A stretch of DNA of 10,425 bases. Source: Acidobacteriaceae bacterium. Its GTDB lineage: Bacteria; Acidobacteriota; Terriglobia; Terriglobales; Acidobacteriaceae. Position numbers and translations under genes: made by a program. The DNA lies in the NCBI GenBank assembly GCA_003166055.1, contig PMWR01000649.1, forward strand, positions 6,359 through 16,783, in the 5' to 3' direction. The notes under the pieces are model-generated. The model had not been told where the DNA came from. It made no database searches and worked only from the letters and a program-made list of their open reading frames with translations. Shown piece by piece: positions 1 to 8,150 of the stretch. The first letter of the stretch is position 1; each line of letters starts with the position of its first letter.

Positions 1-1589
1 CCACCGCCGCCTTCGGAAGCTAAGTAAGTCGCAGGAATAGTTTCGCTGTCGCACCACTGTAAAGGAGAGCTAGTGCCGGATCCGCCTCCAAATGTGGCGA
101 AGACCTCTGGGCTGGCACAGCTGGCATTCCACGGAATCTCGGGAATATATGAGAGCGCGGAAGCCTGGGTAGTCGGATCGTTGGTGGCGTTCCAGTAAGT
201 AGAGGGATTGGTATAGCTGGCGTAAAAGTCGGTTCCGCCCACTGCGACGTCGTATGGAGTCGAAGCGAAAGCGCTGACCCCCATGCCGTTCGTACCATCC
301 AACGGAATATAGTTGTCGCAGTCCGCCGAGCCGGTATCGCCGGCAGCCACCACCACCGTAATTCCCTCTGCCGCTGCCTGCTGCCAGGTTTGGTACATGA
401 ACAGATTCCCGGCGGCTCCCATCGTGAACTCGCAGTAGTCATAGCTCACTTCCAAAACCGGCGCCACGGCGTTGTCTACCGCATAGGTCATCGAAAGATA
501 GAGGCCGGTTGTGAGCGGGGTCGACGCCGTCGAAACCAGGTCGATCGTCGCATTCTTCGCAACCGCACCTGCCCATTCCACGTCGATCTCCGCTTCCTGC
601 TGGTCCGAATCGGCCTGCAGCCCGGCGGGTGGGCCGTTATCAATCACGTTCAGATGTGTGGCCGGCAGGCCAAACGCTGTACGAAACTGGTCGACATCGG
701 AGACTTGGATGTCGCTCTCCGCAACAATGGCAATCTGCTGGCCGGTACCATCCAGGCCTGCATTCCAAAGCGGCGTCAGGTTATAAATCGTCGCAAGGTC
801 ATAAGGGGTTACTGCATAAATGGTGTTACCGGCCGGCATCTGGGTGGTCAGTTCCGGCTTTGCCGTCTGACTCTCCCCCGTCTGAGTCCCGCTAACTGCT
901 TCACTCGCGCCCTTGTCCGCAACCACCGACCAGGTCTTCGTGGTTTTGTCCAGCGTCACTACCTTTGAACTGGTGTGCGCCCCTTTGATCGGGAAGTTGT
1001 TGAGCGAAACAAAGCCCGCCACCACCGGAGCCAGCGCCGTCGGGATCTCCGGATCTTGAGCGTTCGCCGTGTAGGTCTGGCCGTTCACCAGATAGGAGTG
1101 GATCTCTGTGTGGAATGCCGCGGAAACTTGCCGAGCGGAGCCTGAGAACTCGATTTCACCGCGAGCCTTTGAGACCGAGCTCACGTTGAACCCAGAGCCG
1201 GCCAGCCAGGCCGTAACCGTATTGAGGTCGTCCTGCGACACACCGTACCGCGCGCCAATCTGCTCTGCCGTCATCCACTGATGAAAGGTCTTCGAGCCCG
1301 GCCGCGACCTCTCCTTGATCGCGGCGGCCAGCGCCTTGTCCTGGGCAGCCGATCGCTTCAGCACCAGGATCATCCGCCCCATCGGCATCGACGGCATGAT
1401 CGCGCCCGTGTCGTATTTCAGCTGCGCCAGCGGGTGGACACTGCCCTTTAGGACAACGCGAACGTTGTCGTCAATCGGCTCGGTAATGCGCGAGACGGGT
1501 TGCGACTGAGGCGGGTTCGCGCAAAGGGCCGGAACGGCGGTACCCAGAACGAACGAGAGACTGAGGCAAGCGAGCAATCTGCGTATCAT
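1..1589 (-). CDS. Secreted pro-kumamolisin / sedolisin (S53) serine-carboxyl protease, partial (C-terminus outside window)
   Basis: An open frame of 529 codons runs leftward from an ATG at 1589 to the window edge. It starts with a signal peptide (MIRRLLACLSLSF..., cleavage near ALCA-N). Residues ~40-200 match a pro-kumamolisin activation domain, including the motif FHQWMTAEQIGARYG. The catalytic S53 domain begins near residue 245. Its Glu/Asp pair is E332 and D336 in EAEIDVEWAGA. The oxyanion Asp is D418 in AAGDTGSADC. The 4- and 82-residue spacings equal those of kumamolisin (E78, D82, D164). The catalytic Ser (SGTSxxAP-type motif) is expected beyond the window. This family is made as a zymogen, exported, and activated at acidic pH to degrade proteins. 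AGGA lies about 6-9 bases upstream of the start, supporting this ATG. No operon partner is visible, and the gene is divergent from the receptor. The family call is firm; the substrate is unknown. Confidence 0.93.
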   Translation of the reverse strand, partial: MIRRLLACLSLSFVLGTAVPALCANPPQSQPVSRITEPIDDNVRVVLKGSVHPLAQLKYDTGAIMPSMPMGRMILVLKRSAAQDKALAAAIKERSRPGSKTFHQWMTAEQIGARYGVSQDDLNTVTAWLAGSGFNVSSVSKARGEIEFSGSARQVSAAFHTEIHSYLVNGQTYTANAQDPEIPTALAPVVAGFVSLNNFPIKGAHTSSKVVTLDKTTKTWSVVADKGASEAVSGTQTGESQTAKPELTTQMPAGNTIYAVTPYDLATIYNLTPLWNAGLDGTGQQIAIVAESDIQVSDVDQFRTAFGLPATHLNVIDNGPPAGLQADSDQQEAEIDVEWAGAVAKNATIDLVSTASTPLTTGLYLSMTYAVDNAVAPVLEVSYDYCEFTMGAAGNLFMYQTWQQAAAEGITVVVAAGDTGSADCDNYIPLDGTNGMGVSAFASTPYDVAVGGTDFYASYTNPSTYWNATNDPTTQASALSYIPEIPWNASCASPEVFATFGGGSGTSSPLQWCDSETIPATYLASEGGG

Positions 1590-2026
1590 GGCTGTCCTAT
1601 TAGTTGAGGCGGCGACTCTTCGAGCGTCTGAAGTCCGTCCGGCGTCTCATGCAGTGTTGCGGATGATTGGGTCAAAGCGACGCCGCAGTCGTAATCGGCG
1701 GTCAGAACATTCGGGGGTGCGGCAAATCCGTTGACGGAGGTTGTTGTGCAAGTCTGCGCTGTTCGCATTCTGACGATGCGTGAAGGTCTGTGAAATGGAA
1801 TGGCAGCGTCGAACAAGTGTCAGGAGCAGCGTCCAGACAATCAGTCAAGCAACGACGTGCACAGCCTAACCGAAATTGAAGCCAGCTCTCTATCCTCAAA
1901 AGCATATCTTTACGTACGCGAATTATCTGTAGACAACTTATTTCTTTTCATTGCTTTATGTAGCTACTGCGGCCCTTGCGCTTAGCTCGAAGGTGGAACT
2001 GCCCGACCCCGCTGAAGGCACCCCCG
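1590..2026. other. Intergenic region, no supported gene
   Basis: This is the upstream region of the S53 protease. Open frames here are short, lack recognisable domains and mostly lack ribosome binding sites. An AT-rich patch at about 1900-1970 contains a GATAAT hexamer on the minus strand, which could be a -10 box for the protease. No good -35 box lies at the right distance, so I do not call a promoter. I saw no tRNA or terminator. Confidence 0.5.
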
Positions 2027-2197
2027 GACTTCTCAAGTTCTCTTGACCGCTACCTGGAGGACGATCCCAGGATCTACGGAGATCCCTACCCAATCAGAAA
2101 TCTGTACTTTATGGACCAACCGGATTCCACTTCCTGCTCCTGAGATGACTCGAACGATTGGGGCTATCAAGCACGCCACCAAAGACCCGGATCGGTT
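2027..2197 (+). pseudogene. Possible degraded coding fragment of unknown family
   Basis: The plus-strand frame through 2042 reads as protein-like text (SSSLDRYLEDDPRIYGDP, then YPIRNLYFMDQPDSTS). It meets an in-frame TGA at 2141-2143, and the text after it (DDSNDWGYQARH) still looks coding-like. There is no start codon or ribosome binding site. I do not recognise the family. The call rests only on the composition of the translation, which is rich in acidic, aromatic and proline residues and unlike random translation of this DNA, so it is tentative. It points toward the TPR relic on the opposite strand, suggesting that this gap is a graveyard of broken genes. Confidence 0.2.
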
Positions 2198-2209
2198 GGT
2201 TGCGCCTGG

Positions 2210-2441
2210 TTATGTTGCGCCGAGCGCCTTGAGGCGTCCTTGCGCCAACAACCACGTGCTCGTGGGATCGAACTGGTCCTCAGGCCGTTCGACTTTGCGA
2301 TAAGTCTCGATCGCGGCATCGGTGACCCCATACCTTTCGTAAATGAAGCCAAGGCCGAACCAGACTTCAGAGTTGGGTGTCGATTGACTATCGATCACGT
2401 AGAGATGCTTGATCAGGCTCGGAGACGACGGTGGGCCACTC
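2210..2441 (-). pseudogene. C-terminal relic of a tetratricopeptide-repeat (TPR) protein
   Basis: The minus-strand frame ending at TAA (2210-2212) encodes one clear TPR unit: SEVWFGLGFIYERYG followed by VTDAAIETYRKVERP. The W, LG, Y, G, A, Y and P positions match the 34-residue TPR consensus. The stretch after it (STWLLAQGRLKALGAT) looks like a natural C-terminus. Before it, the frame reads SLIKHLYVIDSQSTPN and then degenerates into Ser/Pro-rich text near 2430. The only possible start is a GTG at 2398, in mid-domain, without a ribosome binding site. A full TPR protein would be several times longer, so this is most likely the tail of a gene whose 5' part was deleted. TPR domains mediate protein-protein contacts; the original role cannot be told. 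Confidence 0.5.
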
Positions 2442-2550
2442 GCTGACGAAGAGCATCGAAGGGAACCATACGGCGAGCGACTATCCCACGTTTTGTGCGT
2501 ATTTGCGGATTTGGCTGGACTATCTAAGCTGGAGCCTTTTGCGGAGGAAT

Positions 2551-2576
2551 TGGCGATTTGACCACGAATTTCGCCA
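2551..2576. promoter_or_regulatory. Inverted repeat, candidate operator
   Basis: TGGCGA (2551-2556) and TCGCCA (2571-2576) form a perfect 6-bp inverted repeat with a 14-base spacer. It ends 14 bases before the -35 box of the receptor promoter, a usual place for an activator or repressor site. The regulator is unknown. The DeoR protein encoded in this window is one candidate, but nothing in the sequence shows this. A chance repeat is possible. Confidence 0.3.
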
Positions 2577-2590
2577 TTTATCTATTTTTA

Positions 2591-2620
2591 TTGACATTTT
2601 GTTCATTTATTGACTACGAT
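2591..2620 (+). promoter_or_regulatory. Sigma70-type promoter for the TonB-dependent receptor
   Basis: TTGACA (2591-2596) is a perfect -35 box. An 18-base AT-rich spacer separates it from TACGAT (2615-2620), a 4/6 match to the -10 box. Transcription would start near 2627 and leave an untranslated leader of about 268 bases before the ATG at 2895. The surrounding patch (about 2570-2640) is much more AT-rich than its flanks. Confidence 0.55.
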
Positions 2621-2894
2621 TTTGTCCACATTGCTTTCTAGTCGATGCATCCGTTGAAAGCTCCGCGGCTCGACGGTCCAGATTCATCCAGTTGAAGGCA
2701 ATCGCGCTGGCACCACCGAATTGCGGCCTTTTGCAACGGTGGCGCACAGGGACTTCACTCTGACTTTTGCGGCGCGTAATGCTTAGCGGTGCTTTCAGCG
2801 TTTTCACCGGCCAGACTGCTTTCTCAAAAGAGTCGACCCTAAACATCTTCCCGCCGAATGCGGACAGATTGACCGAATCAAAATTGAGGCCACC
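2621..2894 (+). other. Long 5' leader of the receptor gene, no gene seen
   Basis: If the promoter at 2591-2620 is used, nearly all of this stretch is transcribed leader. I see no convincing open frame on the plus strand and no riboswitch class that I recognise. A GAGG ribosome binding site lies at 2886-2889, five bases before the receptor ATG. Confidence 0.4.
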
Positions 2895-5800
2895 ATGAAA
2901 ACGAATTTCCTGCGAATTGCTCTTGGAATTTCTCTTACCCTACTGGCGTGCATAGCGGTCGCTCACGGGCAGTCAGTAAGCGGATCAATCACAGGCGAAG
3001 TGACCGACCCCAGTGGCGCGGTGGTCCCGGGCGCCCAGGTGGTGGCGCATAGCCTCGACACCAATGTCGATTACCCAACCAAGTCGAATGGGGCGGGTGT
3101 ATACCACATCGACTTTCTGCCGATTGGCCAGTACCAGGTCACGGTGCAGGCCAACGGGTTCAATACCGAGGTTCTGCCGCCCTTCTCGCTGGAAGTGTTG
3201 CAGACCGCAAACTTTAATATCAAGCTGACCGTGGGCAGTTCAAAGGAGACTGTAAGCGTCTCGGCAGCCGCGCCCATTCTGGACACAACGGACCCGACGA
3301 TTTCGAGCACTTTTACTGCCAACACCATTGAAAACTTCCCGCTCAACGGCCAGGATTTCTCTGCGCTGACTCTGTATATGCCGGGTGCGGCCTCGACCTA
3401 CGGCACATCGGGAACCACCAGTTTCGAACGCAGCACCTATAACTCCGACACACCCAACTTCAACGGCAACCGTGCGCAGGCGAACAACTACACGCTGGAC
3501 GGCATCGACATGAACGAGACCTATAACAACCTGATCTCGTACAGCCCGTCCCCCGCGGCAATCGAGCAGATGCAGGTTCTTACTGCGGATTCACCAACAG
3601 ACTACGGTAACGTGAATGGCGCGGGCGTGGTGATTGTGCTGAAGAGCGGAACCAACCAGTTTCACGGCTCGGCCTTTGGCTATGCACAGGATTACCGGTT
3701 TGACGCCAACGGCTACTCGCATGGCTATCAGGACCTTCCCACCAGCCCGTATTCGTTCTCGCAGTTCGGCGGCACCGTGGGCGGACCCATTCTGCACAAC
3801 AAGCTGTTCTTCTTTGGAGATTACCTGGGATCGCGCTACCACGTGGGTGGGAAGGGTACCGCGAGCGTGATTACGGACGCGATGCAGGGCGGTGATTTCT
3901 CGGTCCTGCTCACTGGTTCCAATCCTATCCAACTCTACGATCCGCTGAACGGCTTTGCTCCTTATGCGGGCAACAAGGGCGTGCCGGTCACCAATCCGGT
4001 GGCCAAATTCCTCTTTGCCAATCCAAATCTCTACCCGCAGTGCGGCGGGGACAATCCGACGACGCCCAGTGGCGGCAAGTGCGTGTCCCCCAGCGATGGA
4101 ATCGCGAACAGCAACTACCAGGCGCCGTCGCGCAACTACAAGGGCAACGACCAGGGCGACGTGAAGATCGAATACGATCCACGGACAAAGGACAAGATCA
4201 CGGGATTCTATTCGATCTCCCATGCCTATGATGGATCGACGCCAGTGCTGGCCATCACGTTCCCCGGCGTCAACCTTTATCCCACCTGGCTGACGGGCGC
4301 TAACTGGGTGCACACTTTTTCGCCGTCGCTGGTCAATTCGGCGCGAATCGGATTTACCCGCACCGACTGGAACCAGGGCTTCCCGGTGGATCCGACCGGA
4401 CTGTTCGGAACCTCGGGCAACGCCAAGGTCGGCATCTCCTTCCCCAACCAGAGGTTTAACGGCTTTACCAATCAGGGGCTGAATGGCAACCTGAGCGACG
4501 TGGGCACGCCGGCATACGACGGCGGCATCATCGACAACACCTACAGTTATGTTGACAACGTGATCTGGCAGCTCGGCAGGAACTATATCAGCATGGGAAT
4601 TGAAGCGCGCCGCTACCAGAACAACTATCCGACCGGCAACAACGACGGCTATCTCGGCTCACTGAACTACTCCGGCGTCTTCACCTCAAACGGTAACGGT
4701 TCCGGCGGTTACGGCCCGGCGGATTTTGTGCTGGACCGCGTACAGTCAGGCGGAGTTACGCTGGGCAGCGTCAACGTCGGGCAGCGCCAATGGCGCACGG
4801 CAGGCTTTGCGCAGGATAACTTCAAGCTGTTCCCCAACCTGACGCTGGTCTTCGGCGTTCGTTACGAGTTCGATGAGCCTTGGGTCGAGGAGCAAGACAG
4901 GACCGGAAACATCAACCTGACGACAGGGCAGATCAGCTATGCGGGGCGCCTTCCCGCCGGAGCTCCCGCGGGAGCGGGCATCTGCAGCAACCTGGCCTGT
5001 TACCAGCCGAATTACAGGCAGTGGATGCCACACCTTGGGTTCGCCTACCAGATGACCGACAAATTTGTGGTCCGCGGTGGATACGGGGCTTCCAGCTTCT
5101 ATGAAGGTAACTCGTACAACCAGCGCCTGACGGCCATCTATCCGTTCCTCCAGGCCGCCGGGTTCTCGGTGAGTTCGCCGACCACCAAGTCTGTGCCCAC
5201 GCCCAACACGGCCGAGGAAGGCTTTACGGGTTCGGACACAGCCATTCAATACAGCAGTTCCAACAACGGTTACACCGCGTATCCGCAGAACATCCAGCCC
5301 GCATACGTGCAGGAGTACAACCTGACGGTGGAGTACGCGCTAACCCGCACCGCATCCGTGCAGGCCGGGTATGTTGGCGAAACGGGCCAGCACATTGAAG
5401 ACTACGGCAACGTGAACCAGTTGACCGTCAACAACGTTCAGACCTCGGCGCCGTTTTACAACAGCCAGTACATCGGCGTGAACGGCATTGACCCCGAAAT
5501 CGGCGTGGGCGGCAACGGTGGACTGCTGATTACCGAGTCGCGGGCAATGATGAACTACAACGCGCTGCAGGCGGTCTTCCGCCAGCGCCTCAGTCATGGC
5601 CTGGAGTACACCGTGAACTACACCTACGGCAAGGCAATGACCAATAGTCTGGGCAACTACAGCTTGAACGTGAACGGTTACAGCGGCGCTTTCCAGAACT
5701 ACTACAACAGCGGCGCGGACGACGGCCCGGCCGGATACGACATCAAGCACAACCTCTCAGCCACCGGCGTGTACGCAGTGCCGGTCGGACGCGGCAAAGA

Positions 5801-6329
5801 ATACTTCTCCTCGGCAAACCGGGCGCTGGATGAAGTGATCGGCGGCTGGAAGCTCTCTACCGCGGTGGTCGCTTACTCCGGCTTCCCGGAGGCCATAACG
5901 GGCGGGTCGAGCAACTCCAACAGCTACGGAAGCAATCGAGTAAACCAATACCGCGCGCTGAAGGTTGCGGGACGCAGCAATGCAAACTGGTTCGGTACCG
6001 ACCCCTCGGCACAACCATGCCTTACCGCGGGCGTGGACAACGGCAGTTGCGCATTTGGCATTCCCGCCAGCAACACTTTCGGCACGGAAAGCAACGGCGC
6101 GGTGCGTGGACCCGGCTTCTTCAACACGGATCTGGCGGCATTCAAGGACTTCCACATTGTTGGCGAGCACACCCTGGGCTTCCGCTTCGACGCCTTCAAC
6201 GCATTCAACATTGTCAGTTATGGCAATCCTGACACCGGCATCACCGATAGCACCTATGGAAACGTCTCGATCCAGGGCACACGTTCGACCGAGCGCCACC
6301 TCCAGTTCTCCTTGAAGTACTCTTTTTAG
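2895..6329 (+). CDS. TonB-dependent receptor, Oar-like, with N-terminal carboxypeptidase-regulatory-like domain
   Basis: This 1144-residue outer-membrane protein is of the type abundant in Acidobacteria. A signal peptide spans residues 1-25 (cleavage near AHG-QS). A CarboxypepD_reg-like beta-sandwich follows (about 28-115; SGSITGEVTDPSGAVVPGA... to LTVGSSKETVSV). A plug domain lies around 120-255 (NFPLNGQDF, NNYTLDGIDMNE, IEQMQVLTADSPTDYG, VIVLKSGTNQFHGSAF). The rest is a large Tyr/Asn/Gly-rich beta-barrel ending in the aromatic C-terminus HLQFSLKYSF, a typical BAM signal. Such receptors import large substrates, often glycans, using energy from TonB-ExbBD. The substrate is not shown by the sequence, but the fucosidase downstream suggests a fucosylated glycan. 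The GAGG site at 2886-2889 supports this start. C19 lies in LLAC, a loose lipobox-like string, but a barrel protein of this class is not expected to be a lipoprotein. The gene is followed by its own terminator. Confidence 0.95.
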   Translation: MKTNFLRIALGISLTLLACIAVAHGQSVSGSITGEVTDPSGAVVPGAQVVAHSLDTNVDYPTKSNGAGVYHIDFLPIGQYQVTVQANGFNTEVLPPFSLEVLQTANFNIKLTVGSSKETVSVSAAAPILDTTDPTISSTFTANTIENFPLNGQDFSALTLYMPGAASTYGTSGTTSFERSTYNSDTPNFNGNRAQANNYTLDGIDMNETYNNLISYSPSPAAIEQMQVLTADSPTDYGNVNGAGVVIVLKSGTNQFHGSAFGYAQDYRFDANGYSHGYQDLPTSPYSFSQFGGTVGGPILHNKLFFFGDYLGSRYHVGGKGTASVITDAMQGGDFSVLLTGSNPIQLYDPLNGFAPYAGNKGVPVTNPVAKFLFANPNLYPQCGGDNPTTPSGGKCVSPSDGIANSNYQAPSRNYKGNDQGDVKIEYDPRTKDKITGFYSISHAYDGSTPVLAITFPGVNLYPTWLTGANWVHTFSPSLVNSARIGFTRTDWNQGFPVDPTGLFGTSGNAKVGISFPNQRFNGFTNQGLNGNLSDVGTPAYDGGIIDNTYSYVDNVIWQLGRNYISMGIEARRYQNNYPTGNNDGYLGSLNYSGVFTSNGNGSGGYGPADFVLDRVQSGGVTLGSVNVGQRQWRTAGFAQDNFKLFPNLTLVFGVRYEFDEPWVEEQDRTGNINLTTGQISYAGRLPAGAPAGAGICSNLACYQPNYRQWMPHLGFAYQMTDKFVVRGGYGASSFYEGNSYNQRLTAIYPFLQAAGFSVSSPTTKSVPTPNTAEEGFTGSDTAIQYSSSNNGYTAYPQNIQPAYVQEYNLTVEYALTRTASVQAGYVGETGQHIEDYGNVNQLTVNNVQTSAPFYNSQYIGVNGIDPEIGVGGNGGLLITESRAMMNYNALQAVFRQRLSHGLEYTVNYTYGKAMTNSLGNYSLNVNGYSGAFQNYYNSGADDGPAGYDIKHNLSATGVYAVPVGRGKEYFSSANRALDEVIGGWKLSTAVVAYSGFPEAITGGSSNSNSYGSNRVNQYRALKVAGRSNANWFGTDPSAQPCLTAGVDNGSCAFGIPASNTFGTESNGAVRGPGFFNTDLAAFKDFHIVGEHTLGFRFDAFNAFNIVSYGNPDTGITDSTYGNVSIQGTRSTERHLQFSLKYSF

Positions 6330-6387
6330 CGAGCCGTGTTCTGCTCTGGTTAGCGGCAGCACGGGGCATCGCGGAGTTTTAGAACAC

Positions 6388-6418
6388 CACGTCCATCGGC
6401 GATGGATGTGTTCTTTTT
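6388..6418 (+). terminator. Rho-independent terminator after the receptor gene
   Basis: CACGTCCATC (6388-6397) pairs with GATGGATGTG (6401-6410) as a 10-bp stem with one G-U wobble and a GGC loop. The tail TTCTTTTT (6411-6418) follows directly. It lies 58 bases after the receptor stop and 40 bases before cutC, so it should insulate the receptor transcript from the downstream genes, at least partly. Confidence 0.8.
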
Positions 6419-6457
6419 CGAGGGACGTGGGCTTTTGGGGAATGGGGCGCAGTCAGT

Positions 6458-7225
6458 ATGAAACTTGAAATTTGTGTCGATTCCGTGGAATCCGCGATTG
6501 CCGCGGAGCGCGGAGGCGCCCATAGGGTTGAACTCTGTACCGATCTGCTGGAAGGGGGCATTACTCCGAGCGCGGGGTTGATCACCCTGGTTCGGAGGAG
6601 CATTGCGATCGGGGTTTTCGTGATGATTCGCCCTCGCGGCGGCGACTTTTGCTACACCGAACTGGAGTTCGAAGTGATGCAGGAGGAGATTCGTCAGGCC
6701 CGGCGTCTGGGCGCGGACGGCATTGTACTGGGAGTGCTGGACGAACAGGGCCGCGTGGATGGGGCTCGCACGCGACAGTTGGTGGAGATGGCTAGGTCTC
6801 TGCCGGTGACTTTTCATCGCGCCATCGATATGACGCCGAGCCCATCGCAGGCAGTGAACGACGTGGTTGCGACTGGCGCGAGCCGCATATTGACTTCAGG
6901 CGGAGCTACGAGCGCCAAGGCGGGCGTGCACGAGATTGCGCGCATGGTCGAGGCGGCGAAAGGGCGCATCGCGATTATGGCCGCCAGCGGCATCACGCCT
7001 GACACCATCGGCGCCGTCGCAGAGGCCACCGGCGCTACCGAGTTCCATTCAAGCGCCAGGACAGAATTAAGCAGCCCGGCTCAATTCCGTAAAAGAGGCA
7101 TGGCGATGGGAGACATCCGGGATCGCGAATACAAACGGTTCGTGGTGCGCGAGGAGAGCGTGCGCACGCTGACAGATGCGTTGGAGCGATTGGCTGCGGA
7201 GAAGTCTTTCATTCAACGCCGTTAA
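6458..7225 (+). CDS. cutC: CutC family protein
   Basis: This 255-residue TIM-barrel protein is close to the usual length (about 248 in E. coli). CutC signatures run along its whole length: MKLEICVDSVESAIAAERGG and HRVELCTDLLEGGITPSAG at the N-terminus, MIRPRGGDFCYTELE (about residues 56-70), FHRAIDM, RILTSGG, and EFHSSA near residue 195. E. coli CutC was named for copper homeostasis, but that role has been questioned and no enzymatic activity is firmly assigned. It is cytoplasmic, with no signal peptide. The ATG matches the family N-terminus; only a weak GGGG (6444-6447) precedes it. It lies 63 bases upstream of the DeoR regulator and on the same strand as the fucosidase, so it probably belongs to a sugar-utilisation operon. 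No copper-related gene is nearby. Confidence 0.92.
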   Translation: MKLEICVDSVESAIAAERGGAHRVELCTDLLEGGITPSAGLITLVRRSIAIGVFVMIRPRGGDFCYTELEFEVMQEEIRQARRLGADGIVLGVLDEQGRVDGARTRQLVEMARSLPVTFHRAIDMTPSPSQAVNDVVATGASRILTSGGATSAKAGVHEIARMVEAAKGRIAIMAASGITPDTIGAVAEATGATEFHSSARTELSSPAQFRKRGMAMGDIRDREYKRFVVREESVRTLTDALERLAAEKSFIQRR

Positions 7226-7288
7226 TGTGCCGTCTCGCGGCGCACGTGTAAGAATCGTAGAAAGTCATCGTCCTGGCTCCACAAACAC

Positions 7289-8074
7289 ATGTCGACAAAA
7301 ACAGACCAACGCGCAAAGAGAATCCTGCAGGTGCTTTTGCGCCAGGGCAATACGACTGTGGATGCGTTGTCGGAACTTCTGGACGCATCCGGTGCAAGCG
7401 TTCGCCGCGACCTGACACGGCTTGAGGAGCGCGGCCTGGTACATCGCACGCATGGGGGCGCGAAGCTGGCCGGTCAGACGCAGTACGAGCCGTTTCGCTT
7501 CGACTCGTCCTTCCAGGAGCGCGAGGGACGCTTTGCCGAGGAGAAGCGACGCATCGGCGTGGCGGCAGCGGACCTGATCCGCGAGCATGAAACAATCGGT
7601 TTTACCGCTGGAACCACAACCACGCAAGTGGCGCGGTGCATCCGTCATCGCAGCGGGATTCACGTGATCACGAATGCAGTGAACATCGGGATGGAGTTGA
7701 GCAACCAGGCCGCTCTGAACGTGACACTCACCGGTGGCACGATGCGCTGGGCGGGCGCCTTCTCGCTCACCGGCCCAGCGGCAATGGAGACGCTGAGCGG
7801 CGTGTTTCTTGACAAGGTCTTCATCGGCGCCTGCGGTGTGGATGTGCTGCGCGGGGCAACCACCATTGAGCCGGACGAAGCCGCGGTTTTCCGCGCCATG
7901 GTCAGGCAAGCCAAGCAGGTGATTGTGGTGGCGGATTCAAGCAAGGTTGCTATGGTGAGTCCGGCGCTGATCTGCCCTGTCACCGACATCGATATATTGA
8001 TTACCGATTCCGGCATAGCCCCCGATGCGCTCGCGGGTTTCAAAGCCAATGGCATCCAGGTAATTGCCGTATGA
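7289..8074 (+). CDS. DeoR-family transcriptional repressor of sugar metabolism
   Basis: This cytoplasmic DNA-binding protein has 261 residues, the normal DeoR size. Residues 6-60 form the N-terminal winged helix-turn-helix (RAKRILQVLLRQGNTTVDAL, then SGASVRRDLTRLEERGLVHRTHGGA, the classical DeoR signature). From about residue 80 runs the DeoRC sugar-phosphate sensor domain, with EEKRRIGVAAADLI, the ligand loop FTAGTTTTQVA, VITNAVNIGMEL, LTGGTMR, VFIGACGVD, VVADSSKV and the closing ITD of DILITDSG. DeoR proteins usually repress nearby genes until a phosphorylated sugar binds. Here the fucosidase 76 bases downstream, cutC and perhaps the receptor are likely targets. No clear ribosome binding site precedes the ATG, but the HTH begins within ten residues, which fixes the start. 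A FucR-like role is inferred from context only. Confidence 0.92.
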   Translation: MSTKTDQRAKRILQVLLRQGNTTVDALSELLDASGASVRRDLTRLEERGLVHRTHGGAKLAGQTQYEPFRFDSSFQEREGRFAEEKRRIGVAAADLIREHETIGFTAGTTTTQVARCIRHRSGIHVITNAVNIGMELSNQAALNVTLTGGTMRWAGAFSLTGPAAMETLSGVFLDKVFIGACGVDVLRGATTIEPDEAAVFRAMVRQAKQVIVVADSSKVAMVSPALICPVTDIDILITDSGIAPDALAGFKANGIQVIAV

Positions 8075-8138
8075 ATCGGTGCCGGGCAGACACTGTGCGG
8101 GCGCGGCAATCGCAGGCTGCGGAGAACGGGCCCCTGGC

Positions 8139-8142
8139 GGAG
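8139..8142 (+). promoter_or_regulatory. Ribosome binding site fixing the fucosidase start
   Basis: GGAG lies eight bases before the ATG at 8151. It decides between that start and an in-frame upstream ATG at 8064, which would overlap deoR, lack a suitable site and bury the signal peptide inside the protein. Confidence 0.65.
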
Positions 8143-8150
8143 ACGAATCG

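Noticed and set aside
390..968. Plus-strand open frames within the first kilobase
   Set aside because: They are antisense to the S53 protease, whose domains and catalytic residues clearly fix the coding strand.
1586..1816. A 76-codon minus-strand frame whose stop overlaps the protease start by ATGA
   Set aside because: It needs a TTG start, has no visible ribosome binding site and no domain that I recognise. The overlap alone is weak evidence, although a small upstream gene is not excluded.
2524..2577. An 18-codon minus-strand frame starting MAKFVVKSPIPP
   Set aside because: It is very short, has no ribosome binding site and lies on the inverted repeat. I could not support it as a gene.
3591..4313. 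A 240-codon minus-strand frame (and similar ones at 4746-5249 and 5757-6362)
   Set aside because: These are antisense to the receptor gene. Their Val/Ala/Arg/His-rich text is the usual shadow of a GC-biased coding strand.
7226..7288. GC-rich imperfect hairpin between cutC and deoR
   Set aside because: The stem is short and bulged with no T-run after it, so it does not look like a terminator.
8064..8150. N-terminal extension of the fucosidase from an ATG at 8064
   Set aside because: It would overlap deoR, place the signal peptide 30 residues into the protein and lack the GGAG site that precedes the ATG at 8151.
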